Shown: positions 25,833 through 33,146, counted from the stretch's first letter. The stretch: 64,000 bases of DNA from Mesorhizobium sp. M1B.F.Ca.ET.045.04.1.1 (GCF_003952465.1 NZ_CP034448.1:3945001-4009000), one strand, 5' to 3'. Numbers and translations: made by a program. The notes: a model not told the origin generated them from the sequence alone.

Positions 25833-26045
25833 TCAATTCTTGCTTTGCGGATGGCCGTTCCCGCGCTTTGGCTCGGGTGGCCTGGTTTTCCAGAGGCGTT
25901 CCGCCTCGGCCGAACTGTCTGCGATCGGCCCGTCGGCACCACAGTTGTGGCAATTGACGTGGAACATTTGCATTTTGCCGGATCCAAACCGCTGGACGGA
26001 ATTGTCGAGGGATCGGCAGAAGGGGCAGGCGTCGGATGCTGACAT
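25833..26045 (-). CDS. Lar-like restriction alleviation / zinc-ribbon protein
   Basis: 70 aa. CPFC near the start and CHNCGADGP about 20 residues later, then AERLWKTRPPE, is the pattern of Lar-type zinc ribbons (CPFCG...C..C.A.GP...A...WN.R). In Rac and related phages Lar eases host type I restriction; that function is inferred here. SD AAGGAG sits 5 bp before the ATG. First recognised gene of the leftward operon. Confidence 0.75.
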   Translation of the reverse strand: MSASDACPFCRSLDNSVQRFGSGKMQMFHVNCHNCGADGPIADSSAEAERLWKTRPPEPKRGNGHPQSKN

Positions 26046-26194
26046 TGAGGTCTCCTTGGGACTTGGCCGGCATTCGCGCCGGCCACCAAATTTTCCATTG
26101 ATGCCATTCGCCGAACCTGAGATTTCAGATGAGCTTCATCGCCAGGCGCCTCCTTGAGATCGGGAAGGTTTGAGCCGGTTTGTCGGCGTTCAAT
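26046..26194 (-). other. Leader region of the leftward operon with an open frame lacking a normal start
   Basis: One frame is open from an ATT at 26194 with sense-looking sequence (NLPDLKEAPGDEAHLKSQ, RRMASMENLVAGANAG) and continues without a stop through the Lar-like gene into proQ. Internal ATGs are at 26107 and 26098. The predicted start of transcription falls on the ATT itself. It may be a short leader peptide, a lost gene, or chance openness in high-GC DNA. No other gene is seen here. Confidence 0.35.
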
Positions 26195-26230
26195 GACGCA
26201 ACAATATGCATATCACATAAATTCCGTCAA
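26194..26230 (-). promoter_or_regulatory. Promoter PL of the leftward early operon
   Basis: Read on the minus strand: TTGACG (26230-26225), 18-bp spacer, TATTGT (26206-26201). The spacer contains ATGTGATATGCA, the repressor palindrome. The layout is the same as at the cro promoter (27534-27563), including operator position, which supports paired PL/PR control. Confidence 0.7.
26201..26220. promoter_or_regulatory. Repressor operator, site 1 (at PL)
   Basis: Core ATATGCATAT at 26204-26213 with the flank ATCACAT on the right; fits a palindrome ATGTGATATGCATATCACAT. It overlaps the PL -10 region, so binding would block leftward transcription. Confidence 0.7.
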
Positions 26231-26238
26231 CAGGAAAA

Positions 26239-26255
26239 ATGTGAAATCCATATTT
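26239..26255. promoter_or_regulatory. Repressor operator, site 2 (degenerate)
   Basis: ATGTGAAATCCATATTT keeps the left arm ATGTGA and part of the right. It lies between PL and the rightward promoter at 26261. Confidence 0.5.
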
Positions 26256-26260
26256 CTACG

Positions 26261-26289
26261 TTGACGATATGCAGAACACCCCGCATATT
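26261..26289 (+). promoter_or_regulatory. Rightward promoter upstream of candidate ncRNA
   Basis: TTGACG (26261-26266), 17-bp spacer, CATATT (26284-26289). Half-sites of the operator (GATATGC, GCATATTCAC) overlap it. No convincing protein gene follows on this strand for over 1 kb, so it may drive a non-coding RNA. Confidence 0.5.
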
Positions 26290-26295
26290 CACGGA

Positions 26296-26580
26296 GTGTT
26301 GACCTTAATCACAATCTGATTTTTTTGCAGCGACCGGGTGCAATTCCTTGGTCTGGCGATCGGCTGCGGGCGCGGGAACCGAAAGTCCTACGGTGCCACC
26401 AGAAACAGAGGACGAGTACCCCGTAAGGGATCTCTGGCTTGCGTCCCATCCCAGGCTCCGGCCTTCAGGACACGCCAAAGGCTCCCCCGCCCCTTGGACT
26501 GGATCCATGGGGTAGGGGGAACCTTTGGCTGGAACCCTCCCTCACCGACCTTCAGAACGGATGGGTGAGGAAGGGTATAT
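26296..26580 (+). ncRNA. Candidate structured non-coding RNA beside the immunity region
   Basis: No good ORF fills this interval. It folds into strong GC-rich hairpins: 26475-26528 (CCAAAGG with CCTTTGG, then TCCCCC with GGGGGA, CCCC with GGGG) and 26535-26575 (CCCT/CCTCACC with GGTGAGG/AGGG, one mismatch). A weaker stem CAGAG/CTCTG lies near 26404-26436. It starts about 7 bp after a good promoter that overlaps repressor half-sites. The strand is inferred from that promoter. The remaining stretch to 26640 shows nothing else. Confidence 0.4.
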
Positions 26581-26639
26581 CAGACTTGTTGCATGTTGTG
26601 GATAACGCCGAATCCCCGTTCGAATCCGGACAGCAATCT

Positions 26640-27089
26640 TTAGTGAGAGGCCTTCTTCGAGGCCTGCTTCAGTTTCTCAATGAAAGCATCCATCTCGACC
26701 GGTGAAATACGCAGGCAAAATGGAGCGTGTTCGGTGAATTGATAGATCACCAGGCGATCGCCGGTATCCGGCTCGACGATGACTTCCGTAGTTGATGGCC
26801 TGAGCGCCGTTGCGCAGAGCTCAAGCATCTTTTCGATTCCCTTGTCCAACCTAAGCCTCTGTCGAAAGACCATCAGCTGAGTTGCGTATCGAACCTCATG
26901 ATAAAGCGAGCCAATTCGCGAGAATGGCACGTAAACCACAGATTTCTGCCTATTCTCATGCTTTACATTAAACTCGCAAGCATCGCCGTCAGGCGATACT
27001 GACGCCTGACAAGCCTCGAACGTTTCAATTTTAGGGAAATCACTACTTTCTGTTGTTGCCCATGCACTGGTGGCCAATGCTGCACCCAT
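26640..27089 (-). CDS. Hypothetical protein, possible lysogeny-expressed gene
   Basis: 149 aa; the first residues (MGAALATSAWATTESS) look like a short signal sequence. The body has four Cys and a compact alpha/beta pattern; the C-terminus is Lys-rich (KLKQASKKASH). It stands alone between the repressor and the candidate ncRNA, has lower GC than its neighbours, and does not overlap any gene. These are features of a moron (lysogenic conversion gene). Not recognised. Confidence 0.6.
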   Translation of the reverse strand: MGAALATSAWATTESSDFPKIETFEACQASVSPDGDACEFNVKHENRQKSVVYVPFSRIGSLYHEVRYATQLMVFRQRLRLDKGIEKMLELCATALRPSTTEVIVEPDTGDRLVIYQFTEHAPFCLRISPVEMDAFIEKLKQASKKASH

Positions 27090-27132
27090 CGCTGCTCCGC
27101 CCTTATATTAACCCTCTCCGATCCCTCAAACA

Positions 27133-27495
27133 TTACTTTCGGCTCCTTTGCACTGCCCTGTCAACTATCCCGTCGAGATAGTCGAAGACGTCCATGAGGT
27201 CGTCCGGCTCAAGCAGTCTGAGCTTCTCTTTTGTATGTTCAGGAATGGAAAGGTCAGGCGTGCCACCCGGCCCCCGGCCGACATTACTCCAAAGCCATGA
27301 TTCATCTACCTTGAACGCTTTGGCGTAGTCGGAAAGCCAGTTCTGATAGCCGGTTCTCCCGGTCTCATGCTGATTATAGGTCGCATTCTTCCAGCCGAAT
27401 CGCTCGGCTGCGGCCTTGGCCGTCTTGAAGCCTCGTGCGAGGCGCGCCTGGACAAGGCGCTGTGCCCTTTCGGGTCTATCATCAAGATTTTTCAT
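27133..27495 (-). CDS. XRE-family phage repressor (CI-like, short)
   Basis: 120 aa from ATG 27495 (an ATG at 27504 adds three residues). Residues 8-65 form a helix-turn-helix domain (VQARLARGFKTAKAAAERFGWKNATYNQHETGRTG). There is no LexA-type peptidase domain, so induction by RecA-driven self-cleavage is not expected. It is divergent from the Cro-like gene, with the operator between them, and probably binds the ATGTGATATGCATATCACAT palindrome. Confidence 0.85.
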   Translation of the reverse strand: MKNLDDRPERAQRLVQARLARGFKTAKAAAERFGWKNATYNQHETGRTGYQNWLSDYAKAFKVDESWLWSNVGRGPGGTPDLSIPEHTKEKLRLLEPDDLMDVFDYLDGIVDRAVQRSRK

Positions 27496-27533
27496 AAAAT
27501 GCATCTTGCGCGATTCTGATATGCGTTTCGCCC

Positions 27534-27563
27534 TTGACAGAAAATATGTGATATGCATATTAC
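27534..27563 (+). promoter_or_regulatory. Promoter PR (cro and rightward block)
   Basis: TTGACA (27534-27539), 18-bp spacer, TATTAC (27558-27563). The ATG of the Cro-like gene begins six bases after the -10, so the transcript is predicted to be leaderless. The operator lies in the spacer. Confidence 0.72.
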
Positions 27564-27565
27564 AC
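27546..27565. promoter_or_regulatory. Repressor operator, site 3 (at PR)
   Basis: ATGTGATATGCATATTACAC, the best copy of the palindrome, sits between and over the -35 and -10 of the cro promoter. A further half-site GATATGC at about 27518 lies toward the repressor gene. Confidence 0.8.
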
Positions 27566-27568
27566 GAT

Positions 27569-27799
27569 ATGACCGGAGCAAACGCACCCTTGAGCATGAA
27601 GGCGCTTCGCAAGCGCCTGAACTGGAATCAGAAGCGCCTGGCGCGTTTTCTGGGCGTCAATCAGTCAACCGTCTCCAATATGGAGAGGGCCGACAATCCG
27701 CCTAAGGGTGCGATTCTCATCTCCCTGCAGGTTCTTTCCGACGCGGCCGACGCCGGCACTGCCGATGCGTTGTGCCCCGAGCTCGAGGCCGCAGAGTGA
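27569..27799 (+). CDS. Cro-like helix-turn-helix regulator
   Basis: 76 aa. A compact HTH_3 domain (KALRKRLNWNQKRLARFLGVNQSTVSNMERADNPPKGAILISLQVLSD) and little else. Position divergent to the repressor and directly after PR points to a Cro role. There is no SD, and the ATG lies at the predicted start of transcription, so translation is probably leaderless. Confidence 0.85.
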   Translation: MTGANAPLSMKALRKRLNWNQKRLARFLGVNQSTVSNMERADNPPKGAILISLQVLSDAADAGTADALCPELEAAE

Positions 27800-28032
27800 A
27801 CCTCTTGTCCTCCAAAGACGCCTTTTGCCGCCCCGCGGGCACGGCGACGGCGTTCGTTGCGATGTGTGCTGGCTTTGAGTCACTCCATACGACGGGCGTG
27901 GACCATCGCCCCAATCTGATTTCTGGCGCGGCATGCGTTGGCTCGCGCATTCTTCGGACTATCACCTCGGGCGCCGATCTTGTGATCGTCGGCCGCAATC
28001 AACAACCAGTTAGGGCGGCGAACCGCCCATGA
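27796..28032 (+). CDS. Doubtful small ORF after cro
   Basis: 78 aa from GTG 27796, overlapping the cro stop as GTGA and ending in an ATGA that opens another ORF (28029-28244). The overlaps suggest an operon, but the sequence is unrecognised and frames on the minus strand are open too. The interval 27800-28189 otherwise shows no clear gene. Confidence 0.3.
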   Translation: MNLLSSKDAFCRPAGTATAFVAMCAGFESLHTTGVDHRPNLISGAACVGSRILRTITSGADLVIVGRNQQPVRAANRP

Positions 28033-28189
28033 ACTTGTCCGCTCATGATCTCGGCCAGTCTCGTGCTTGCCGGCCAGGAATGGTCCGAGGTTCTGGAGCA
28101 TTTTCGTTTGTCCTTCTTTCCCGCGGCCCGGGGGTTGATCTGGGTGGGCCGCACTTCGATGAGGTTCAATGTATCGAAGGAGATCAGCC

Positions 28190-28612
28190 ATGTCCGACGC
28201 GAGAAGTGTCAAATCCGACACATTACGTGCCGAGGCTCCAATGAGAGCGTTGGCCGATACCAAAGGTATGGAAGCTCCCGAGCAGGCCAAGTTCTGGCTC
28301 GAGGGCATCGCCGCAAAAATGCATCGCGGGCCGCGCCGGGATACCTGGACGTCGGCGCGGGATCGTGCGGCAGAATTCGCCGGCATCGAGATTTCGATGG
28401 CCAAGCGAATTTGGCAGCGCTGGGAGGACATGAAGGATGTGTCCGGCTCGGCTCTCGTCAAACTGATGATCGCATACGAGAGAATTTGCGAAACCAACGA
28501 ACGGGCTGCCGACAGCTATCGGGCTGAACGGCTGGGAACGGGGTCAAAGGATGCGACGCCTTACAAAGAGTCTCGCGCGGCGGGGCTGGGAATGGATGCT
28601 GCTCATCATTGA
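28190..28612 (+). CDS. Hypothetical phage protein with HTH-like region
   Basis: 140 aa from ATG 28190 with AAGGAG seven bases upstream. Central part (RDTWTSARDRAAEFAGIEISMAKRIWQRWEDMKDVSGSALVKLMIAYERI) looks like a helical DNA-binding module recognising a regulator partner. The first annotated gene of the rightward block after cro. Role unknown, possibly a late regulator. Confidence 0.65.
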   Translation: MSDARSVKSDTLRAEAPMRALADTKGMEAPEQAKFWLEGIAAKMHRGPRRDTWTSARDRAAEFAGIEISMAKRIWQRWEDMKDVSGSALVKLMIAYERICETNERAADSYRAERLGTGSKDATPYKESRAAGLGMDAAHH

Positions 28613-28633
28613 TCGGGCACTGAAAGGAAAGAA

Positions 28634-28789
28634 ATGAAACTGACGCGACCGGAACGGCGACGCGTTCTCCGAGAACAGCGAAGGCAGGAAGTCTTCGATG
28701 GAAGCGCCACTGCCGCAAAGATCCGGCATGTTCTCGCGAAGAAAGAGCGCAGGGCAAAAGCAGCCGCTGCACAACAGAATTCTGCCTGA
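28634..28789 (+). CDS. Small basic protein
   Basis: 51 aa, rich in Arg, Lys and Ala (RPERRRVLREQRRQEVF...LAKKERRAKAAAAQQ), probably one long helix that binds nucleic acid. Preceded by AAAGGAAAG. Not recognised. Confidence 0.6.
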   Translation: MKLTRPERRRVLREQRRQEVFDGSATAAKIRHVLAKKERRAKAAAAQQNSA

Positions 28790-28840
28790 CGGCAGGATGG
28801 AAGTGCCTACCAACCTCTCAACCAACCAAAGGAATGATGA

Positions 28841-29278
28841 ATGTTCGGAAATCTCTTCAAAGGGAAAGCCAAGGAAGCCATCAACCAGTTCTCCGGCAAC
28901 AAGGACTTTCTCGAGGGCATGTGCGCCGCCTGCGCGCTGACGGCCGCCGCCGAGGGCGGCATCGACGACGCCGAGTACGAGAAGACGCTCACGGTCATCC
29001 GGTCGAACTCGGCGATCTCCAAAGGCTTCGGCTCGACCGAGATCGAGTCGGTCTTCGCGCGCATGCAGGGCAAGACCACGACGCGCTCCGGCAAGGCGGA
29101 ACTGAAGAACGAGATCCGCGAGGTGATCGCCAGGGACCGGACCGGCTCGCTCGGCCAGGCCATCGTGCTCGCCAGTCTGGACGTCGCCGACGAAGGCGGC
29201 ATCTCAGCGGCGGAAACGGCGGTCATGCGCGACATCGCGTCGATCTGCAACGTCAACTACGACAAGCTCGCCGCCTGA
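28841..29278 (+). CDS. TerB-family protein
   Basis: 145 aa. All-helical TerB fold with a repeated acidic motif (AAAEGGIDDAEYEKTL and SLDVADEGGISAAETAVM), the likely metal sites. TerB proteins accompany tellurite/stress gene sets and phage resistance operons. Here it opens a cassette with a TAXI binding protein and a TolQ-like channel. It has its own SD and small gaps to its neighbours. Confidence 0.85.
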   Translation: MFGNLFKGKAKEAINQFSGNKDFLEGMCAACALTAAAEGGIDDAEYEKTLTVIRSNSAISKGFGSTEIESVFARMQGKTTTRSGKAELKNEIREVIARDRTGSLGQAIVLASLDVADEGGISAAETAVMRDIASICNVNYDKLAA

Positions 29279-29318
29279 TCTGATCGGCGCCGATCTCAAT
29301 CACCGAAGGGAGATTTGA

Positions 29319-30197
29319 GTGATCAAGAGACTTTTGATTGCCGTGGCGATCGCCACACTGCTACCCGCCGCGGCCATGGCTGACATTCGGCTATGCACCG
29401 GCTCCTCGAGCGGCAACTACTTCGCCGCAGGACAGGAGATCGCCAAGATGGCCGGCAAGAATCTGCCCGTCTCGGTGGTCGAGACCGAAGGCACCATCGA
29501 CAACCTGCAGCGTCTCATCGACCAGCCGGCCGATTCGCCGACGGCGTGCGACGCGATGATCGGCCAACCTGACGGACCGGTCTATATCGGACGGCAGTCG
29601 CCGGCGAAGGTGAAGAAACTGCGCCAGGTCGGCGGTCTTCATCGCGAGTATCTTCACGTTCTGTGCTCCAAGGCGTCAGGCGTCGACGATCTCGGCGACA
29701 TTGCCGATGGTGGGCACTCGCTGGCAATCGGCGAGCCCGGTTCCGGCGCCTGGCTGATATGGCAAAACATCATCGCCGAAGACGACAGCTACGCGAAGGT
29801 TCCCGTCACCAATGAAGGCGGCATCATCGCACTTTCTGCCGTGGCCTCCGATGTGACCACATGCATGCTTGTGCCGTCCGGTCTGAAGAACGGCACCGTC
29901 ATGGAGGCGGACAGCAATTTCGGCGACAGTGTCGTCCTGGCTGACGCCAATGACAAGGATTTCAACGACGCGACGGACATCACCGGCAAGCCGCTCTATA
30001 CCTACGTGGACATCCCGTCTGGCACCTATCCGAATTCGCTCCAAACCGGACTCTTCGGCAGTTCCGTCTCGACGATCTCGTGGCTGGCCGGCGTCTATGT
30101 GAACACCGATCGCTTCACGGACCAGAAGCAACTGGCGGCATTCATTCAGGCGGTTGCCCGCGCTTCCGCCGGCATCAAGGCGGAATACGGCCAATGA
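29319..30197 (+). CDS. TAXI-family periplasmic solute-binding protein
   Basis: 292 aa from GTG 29319 with AAGGGAG upstream. A signal peptide (MIKRLLIAVAIATLLPAAAMA) precedes a TAXI/NMT1-like fold: CTGSSSGNYFAAGQEIAKMAG at the mature N-terminus and LAIGEPGSGAWLIWQNI in the middle. TAXI proteins normally feed TRAP transporters with small organic acids, but no TRAP membrane subunits are present. It may instead act as a sensor for the membrane proteins encoded next. Confidence 0.82.
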   Translation: MIKRLLIAVAIATLLPAAAMADIRLCTGSSSGNYFAAGQEIAKMAGKNLPVSVVETEGTIDNLQRLIDQPADSPTACDAMIGQPDGPVYIGRQSPAKVKKLRQVGGLHREYLHVLCSKASGVDDLGDIADGGHSLAIGEPGSGAWLIWQNIIAEDDSYAKVPVTNEGGIIALSAVASDVTTCMLVPSGLKNGTVMEADSNFGDSVVLADANDKDFNDATDITGKPLYTYVDIPSGTYPNSLQTGLFGSSVSTISWLAGVYVNTDRFTDQKQLAAFIQAVARASAGIKAEYGQ

Positions 30198-30382
30198 TCG
30201 CCTGGCTCAAAGCGAAGGCGCTTGGTGCCATCCTCGTCATCCAGTTGGTGTTGATCGTGCTGCAGTTCGTCATCTTCAACACCTTCCTGGATCTCTTCTC
30301 GAGCCTCTTCGTCGCCGCCCTCATCTTTGCCTACTCGAAGATGGAGACGATCGAGGGTTGGCTTAAGGGGTCAAAGTCCTGA
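30194..30382 (+). CDS. Small membrane protein
   Basis: 62 aa from ATG 30194 (ATGA overlap with the TAXI gene). Two adjacent hydrophobic stretches (ALGAILVIQLVLIVLQFVIF and LFVAALIFAYS) with a charged tail. The overlap suggests it works with the TAXI protein. Confidence 0.7.
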   Translation: MIAWLKAKALGAILVIQLVLIVLQFVIFNTFLDLFSSLFVAALIFAYSKMETIEGWLKGSKS

Positions 30383-30457
30383 TCGCCGCATAGGCGGCAG
30401 CAATAACTAAATGGCCAGCCGGGGGCCTTTCCCGGCACCAATTCAAGGAGAAGCGTG

Positions 30458-30757
30458 ATGATGAAGGCAGGTCTATTTTTGGCAGCGTTCCTCGCGCTGT
30501 CTCCGGCGCATGCGGAAGAGTCAAAGTGCTCGAAATGGGGCGCGCTGAAACAAGCTCTCGCGGACAAGTTCCATGAGGTGCAGATTGCGGCCGCGCTCAT
30601 CAACGACCATGCGATGATGGCGGTGTTCGCGTCGCCTGGCGGTGAGACCTGGACCACGGTGGCGGTGGGCGTCGATGGAACCGCATGCGTACTGACCGTC
30701 GGAACTGGCTGGGCCGTTATCGCGCCGCCGGGCGACCACAGCGGAGCGCCGACGTGA
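30458..30757 (+). CDS. Small secreted protein
   Basis: 99 aa, signal peptide (MMKAGLFLAAFLALSPAHAEE) with a probable cut after AHA. The mature part resembles a small beta domain (MMAVFASPGGETWTTVAVGVDGTACVL) with two Cys. ATG 30458 is chosen for its spacing to AAGGAG; GTG 30455 and ATG 30461 are alternatives. Confidence 0.7.
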   Translation: MMKAGLFLAAFLALSPAHAEESKCSKWGALKQALADKFHEVQIAAALINDHAMMAVFASPGGETWTTVAVGVDGTACVLTVGTGWAVIAPPGDHSGAPT

Positions 30758-30921
30758 GGTCTGCGCGACGCCAACCATATCAATCGATGAGCGCATCCGT
30801 TGCGCTGGCTGCCTTCTTTGGCGCCGTCTTCGTCGTCCTGCTCATCACATTGAGATCTGGCGGAAATCGTCACGCGCCGATCGAGATGGGAACTGAACTC
30901 TCAACAATAACTCAAGGCTGA
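30754..30921 (+). CDS. Small single-pass membrane protein
   Basis: 55 aa from GTG 30754 (GTGA overlap with the previous stop); ATG 30787 is an alternative. One transmembrane segment (ASVALAAFFGAVFVVLLITL) and a short polar tail. Unknown role in the membrane cassette. Confidence 0.55.
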   Translation: MRSARRQPYQSMSASVALAAFFGAVFVVLLITLRSGGNRHAPIEMGTELSTITQG

Positions 30922-30934
30922 AAAGGGGACGTGC

Positions 30935-31486
30935 ATGCTAAACAATCTTTTGCTCTATCGGATCGCAGTGTTCAACGCATGCATCGTCGCCGGCCTGATC
31001 TGGGGTTTCATGCAGGGTCGCGTCCAGGTTCTCTTCGCGCACGAGACTACCGGAATCGGATATGGGATGGTGGTCGTTTTCGTCATCGCGATGATTGGCT
31101 TCATCCAGCGGGTGCGGAAGACATCGGCGGCGCTGAACGATGTGAAAGCGGGCAGGTGGGTCGACATCCGCAAATTCAAGGTCAAGGGATCGTTCGTGCC
31201 TGCGGTCTCGGTATGGCTTGTCACGCTCGGTCTGATTGGTAACATTGCGGGCTTTTCTCAGGCCGTTGAGGCGCTGAACCTATCGGGTGGCGGTGACGCC
31301 GCGCTCAATGCCATCGGGCAGATGATCGCCGGCATGAAGGTCGCGTTTTACACGACCATGATCGGAACAAGTCTCGGCCTCTGGCTTGGCGTCAACGGCC
31401 ACATCCTTCGCGTCGCGACGGCGCTCTTGCAGATCGATGCCGAGGCCCTGCGGCCGCGCTCGTTCCCGCAGGTTATCGCGCCATGA
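30935..31486 (+). CDS. MotA/TolQ/ExbB-like membrane protein
   Basis: 183 aa with four hydrophobic segments; the last two (VSVWLVTLGLIGNIAGFSQ and AGMKVAFYTTMIGTSLGLWLGV) match the proton-channel part of MotA/TolQ/ExbB (LGLLGTV...AL.TTAAGL pattern). These channels turn proton flow into mechanical work with a MotB/ExbD partner. The ATGA-coupled next gene encodes a single-pass protein that could be that partner. Confidence 0.75.
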   Translation: MLNNLLLYRIAVFNACIVAGLIWGFMQGRVQVLFAHETTGIGYGMVVVFVIAMIGFIQRVRKTSAALNDVKAGRWVDIRKFKVKGSFVPAVSVWLVTLGLIGNIAGFSQAVEALNLSGGGDAALNAIGQMIAGMKVAFYTTMIGTSLGLWLGVNGHILRVATALLQIDAEALRPRSFPQVIAP

Positions 31487-32139
31487 TCGAGGCCGAGATC
31501 GACTACGACAGCGAGATCAACAGCGTCGCCTACCGTGATGTCTTGCTGAACACGATTCTTGGACTGGCGATGATCATAGGGATCGTTGCCATCCTGATCA
31601 CCGTCAAGAACAAGATGGAGAAGGAGGCATCTGAACCTCCGGGCAACATGATCGTCCATATCCTGTGGCCTCAAGGGGACACAGATGTCGATCTCTGGGT
31701 CGACGGACCCGGCGAGCCGGTTCCGGTCGGGTACAGCAACAAGGGCGGCCTTCTCTGGAACCTTCTTCGTGACGATCTCGGCGCTCAGCCGGACGCAACG
31801 GACATCAACTACGAGGACGCCTTCACCCGCGGCATAGTCGGCGGCGACTATACGGTCAACGTGATGTGCTACCGCTGCCCGCAACTGCCGCAGGACGTCA
31901 AGGTCGTCGTCGAACTCAATACCGGCGAGCCGGGCAAGACCGAGATGAAGCCGCTCGTCAACACGACGGTCAAGCTTGTGACCGATGGGCAGGAGCGCAC
32001 GGCGATCCGGTTCAAGCTGGACGAGTCGACCAAGGACATCGTTCCGGGATCCAAGAACTCGGTATTCAAGCCGCTGCGCTCGGCGACGAAGTCCGAGACG
32101 CCGCACGGAAGTTCCGTAACCCCTCCTTACGAGCACTGA
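31483..32139 (+). CDS. ExbD/MotB-position single-pass protein with beta-sandwich domain
   Basis: 218 aa. A short acidic N-terminus, one TM segment (TILGLAMIIGIVAILITV, about residues 25-42), then a periplasmic domain like DUF2135/YfaP (NMIVHILWPQGDTDVDLWVDGPGE...GDYTVNVMCYR). The cytoplasmic side has DYDSEINS and Asp/Asn around the TM, reminiscent of ExbD, but no canonical channel Asp is seen inside the helix. Overlaps the TolQ-like gene by 4 bp. Confidence 0.6.
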   Translation: MIEAEIDYDSEINSVAYRDVLLNTILGLAMIIGIVAILITVKNKMEKEASEPPGNMIVHILWPQGDTDVDLWVDGPGEPVPVGYSNKGGLLWNLLRDDLGAQPDATDINYEDAFTRGIVGGDYTVNVMCYRCPQLPQDVKVVVELNTGEPGKTEMKPLVNTTVKLVTDGQERTAIRFKLDESTKDIVPGSKNSVFKPLRSATKSETPHGSSVTPPYEH

Positions 32140-32146
32140 GGCTGCC

Positions 32147-32743
32147 ATGAGCTATCCTGTAACCGTCTGGCTGGTGATCACCGTCATCCTCGGCCTTGTC
32201 GCCACTTTCGCCATCTGGGCCCGCGGCTTCTCGCGCGCCCGCGGCCTAGCTGTCCTCGCCTTTTTGTTGGCGAGCCCAATCGCGGCCGCGTCACTCGGCT
32301 TCAGCCTTGGCTGGCCGGTTCCCTTGGTCGACGGCCTTACGCTATCCGCCGGCGAGCACGCCATACTCGGCGCCAAGATCACGATCGGCGATGGCATCTA
32401 TGTCCTGATCGATCGTGGAGAAGAGCAGCCGCGGTACTTCAAGATCCCATGGGATCCGAAGATGGCCGACAAACTACAGCAGGCGCTGGATGAGAAGGGC
32501 GAGGGCGGCGAGGCTGGCATCACCGTCGATCAGTTCAGGTGGCCATGGGAGAAGAAGGGCAAGAATGGCGGCGGCCAGGGCGGTGAGAAGCGGGCGCAGG
32601 AAGGCAATCCTTCGGTCGAGATGAATCCGTTCGAATGGTCGTGGGATACGCATGAGAAGCGCTTCTGGGCCAAACCGCAGCCCAAGGTACTGCCCGACAA
32701 GCGATCACCGCCGCCGGCACCAACCTACGAGCAGCAGATCTGA
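32147..32743 (+). CDS. Membrane protein of the cassette
   Basis: 198 aa. Two or three TM segments in the first 65 residues (VWLVITVILGLVATFAIW, GLAVLAFLLASPIAAASLGFSL) and a long hydrophilic C-terminus, Gly/Lys- and Pro-rich. Not recognised. Seven bases separate it from the previous stop. Confidence 0.65.
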   Translation: MSYPVTVWLVITVILGLVATFAIWARGFSRARGLAVLAFLLASPIAAASLGFSLGWPVPLVDGLTLSAGEHAILGAKITIGDGIYVLIDRGEEQPRYFKIPWDPKMADKLQQALDEKGEGGEAGITVDQFRWPWEKKGKNGGGQGGEKRAQEGNPSVEMNPFEWSWDTHEKRFWAKPQPKVLPDKRSPPPAPTYEQQI

Positions 32744-32925
32744 TGTGCCAGGTCCTCATGATCCTTGCGCTGATGGACAACTCGTTCTCGCTCGAGACGC
32801 GGTGCGTCGCGACGGTCGCGAAGTGCCAGGAGACAATCAAGATGGAGACCACCGAGTTCTTCCCGGAGGCTGGTTACCTCGGCCAATGCGTCGAGGTCGC
32901 CGAACTCGTCAAACAAGGCAAGTGA
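32743..32925 (+). CDS. Small Cys-containing protein
   Basis: 60 aa, TGATG overlap. Hydrophobic start (CQVLMILALMDN) that may be a short signal/anchor, then three further Cys (TRCVATVAKCQ...GQCVEV), suggesting disulphides in the periplasm. Similar small proteins are common in alphaproteobacterial phages. Confidence 0.6.
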   Translation: MCQVLMILALMDNSFSLETRCVATVAKCQETIKMETTEFFPEAGYLGQCVEVAELVKQGK

Positions 32926-33146
32926 GGATCATCTTGTTTGCCACCGCCAACCAACTGAACAAACCCGGTCCGCGCCTTTCGGCAGGTGCCGGCGGCCATC
33001 TGAGCATACCAAGTTCCGAAGCTTCTGGTGCAAAAATGGGTGCTGGGTACAGCCAGCATCCAGACCGGGCCGGCGCTGCGCCGGGACGTGAAAGCGGACA
33101 TTCGGAACAAGCCGCCAAGATCTCATTCTCGGTGACGCCGCCGTGA
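32922..33146 (+). CDS. Hypothetical small protein
   Basis: 74 aa from GTG 32922 (GTGA), ending in a GTGA overlap with the MT-A70 gene. Sequence is Gly/Ser/Ala-rich and low in complexity. The overlaps at both ends are its main support. Confidence 0.45.
   Translation: MRIILFATANQLNKPGPRLSAGAGGHLSIPSSEASGAKMGAGYSQHPDRAGAAPGRESGHSEQAAKISFSVTPP

Noticed and set aside
26611..26635. tRNA-like T-arm (GTTCGAATCC)
   Set aside because: The T-arm consensus is present, but no D-arm, anticodon arm or 7-bp acceptor stem can be built around it, so there is no tRNA gene or clear tRNA fragment.
27880..28497. 205-codon open frame on the minus strand after cro
   Set aside because: It overlaps the well-supported 28190 gene on the other strand and has no recognisable domain or SD.
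28841..32743. Zorya defence system
   Set aside because: There is a TolQ/MotA-like protein, but no OmpA-domain ZorB, no ZorC and no ZorD/ZorE helicase or nuclease.
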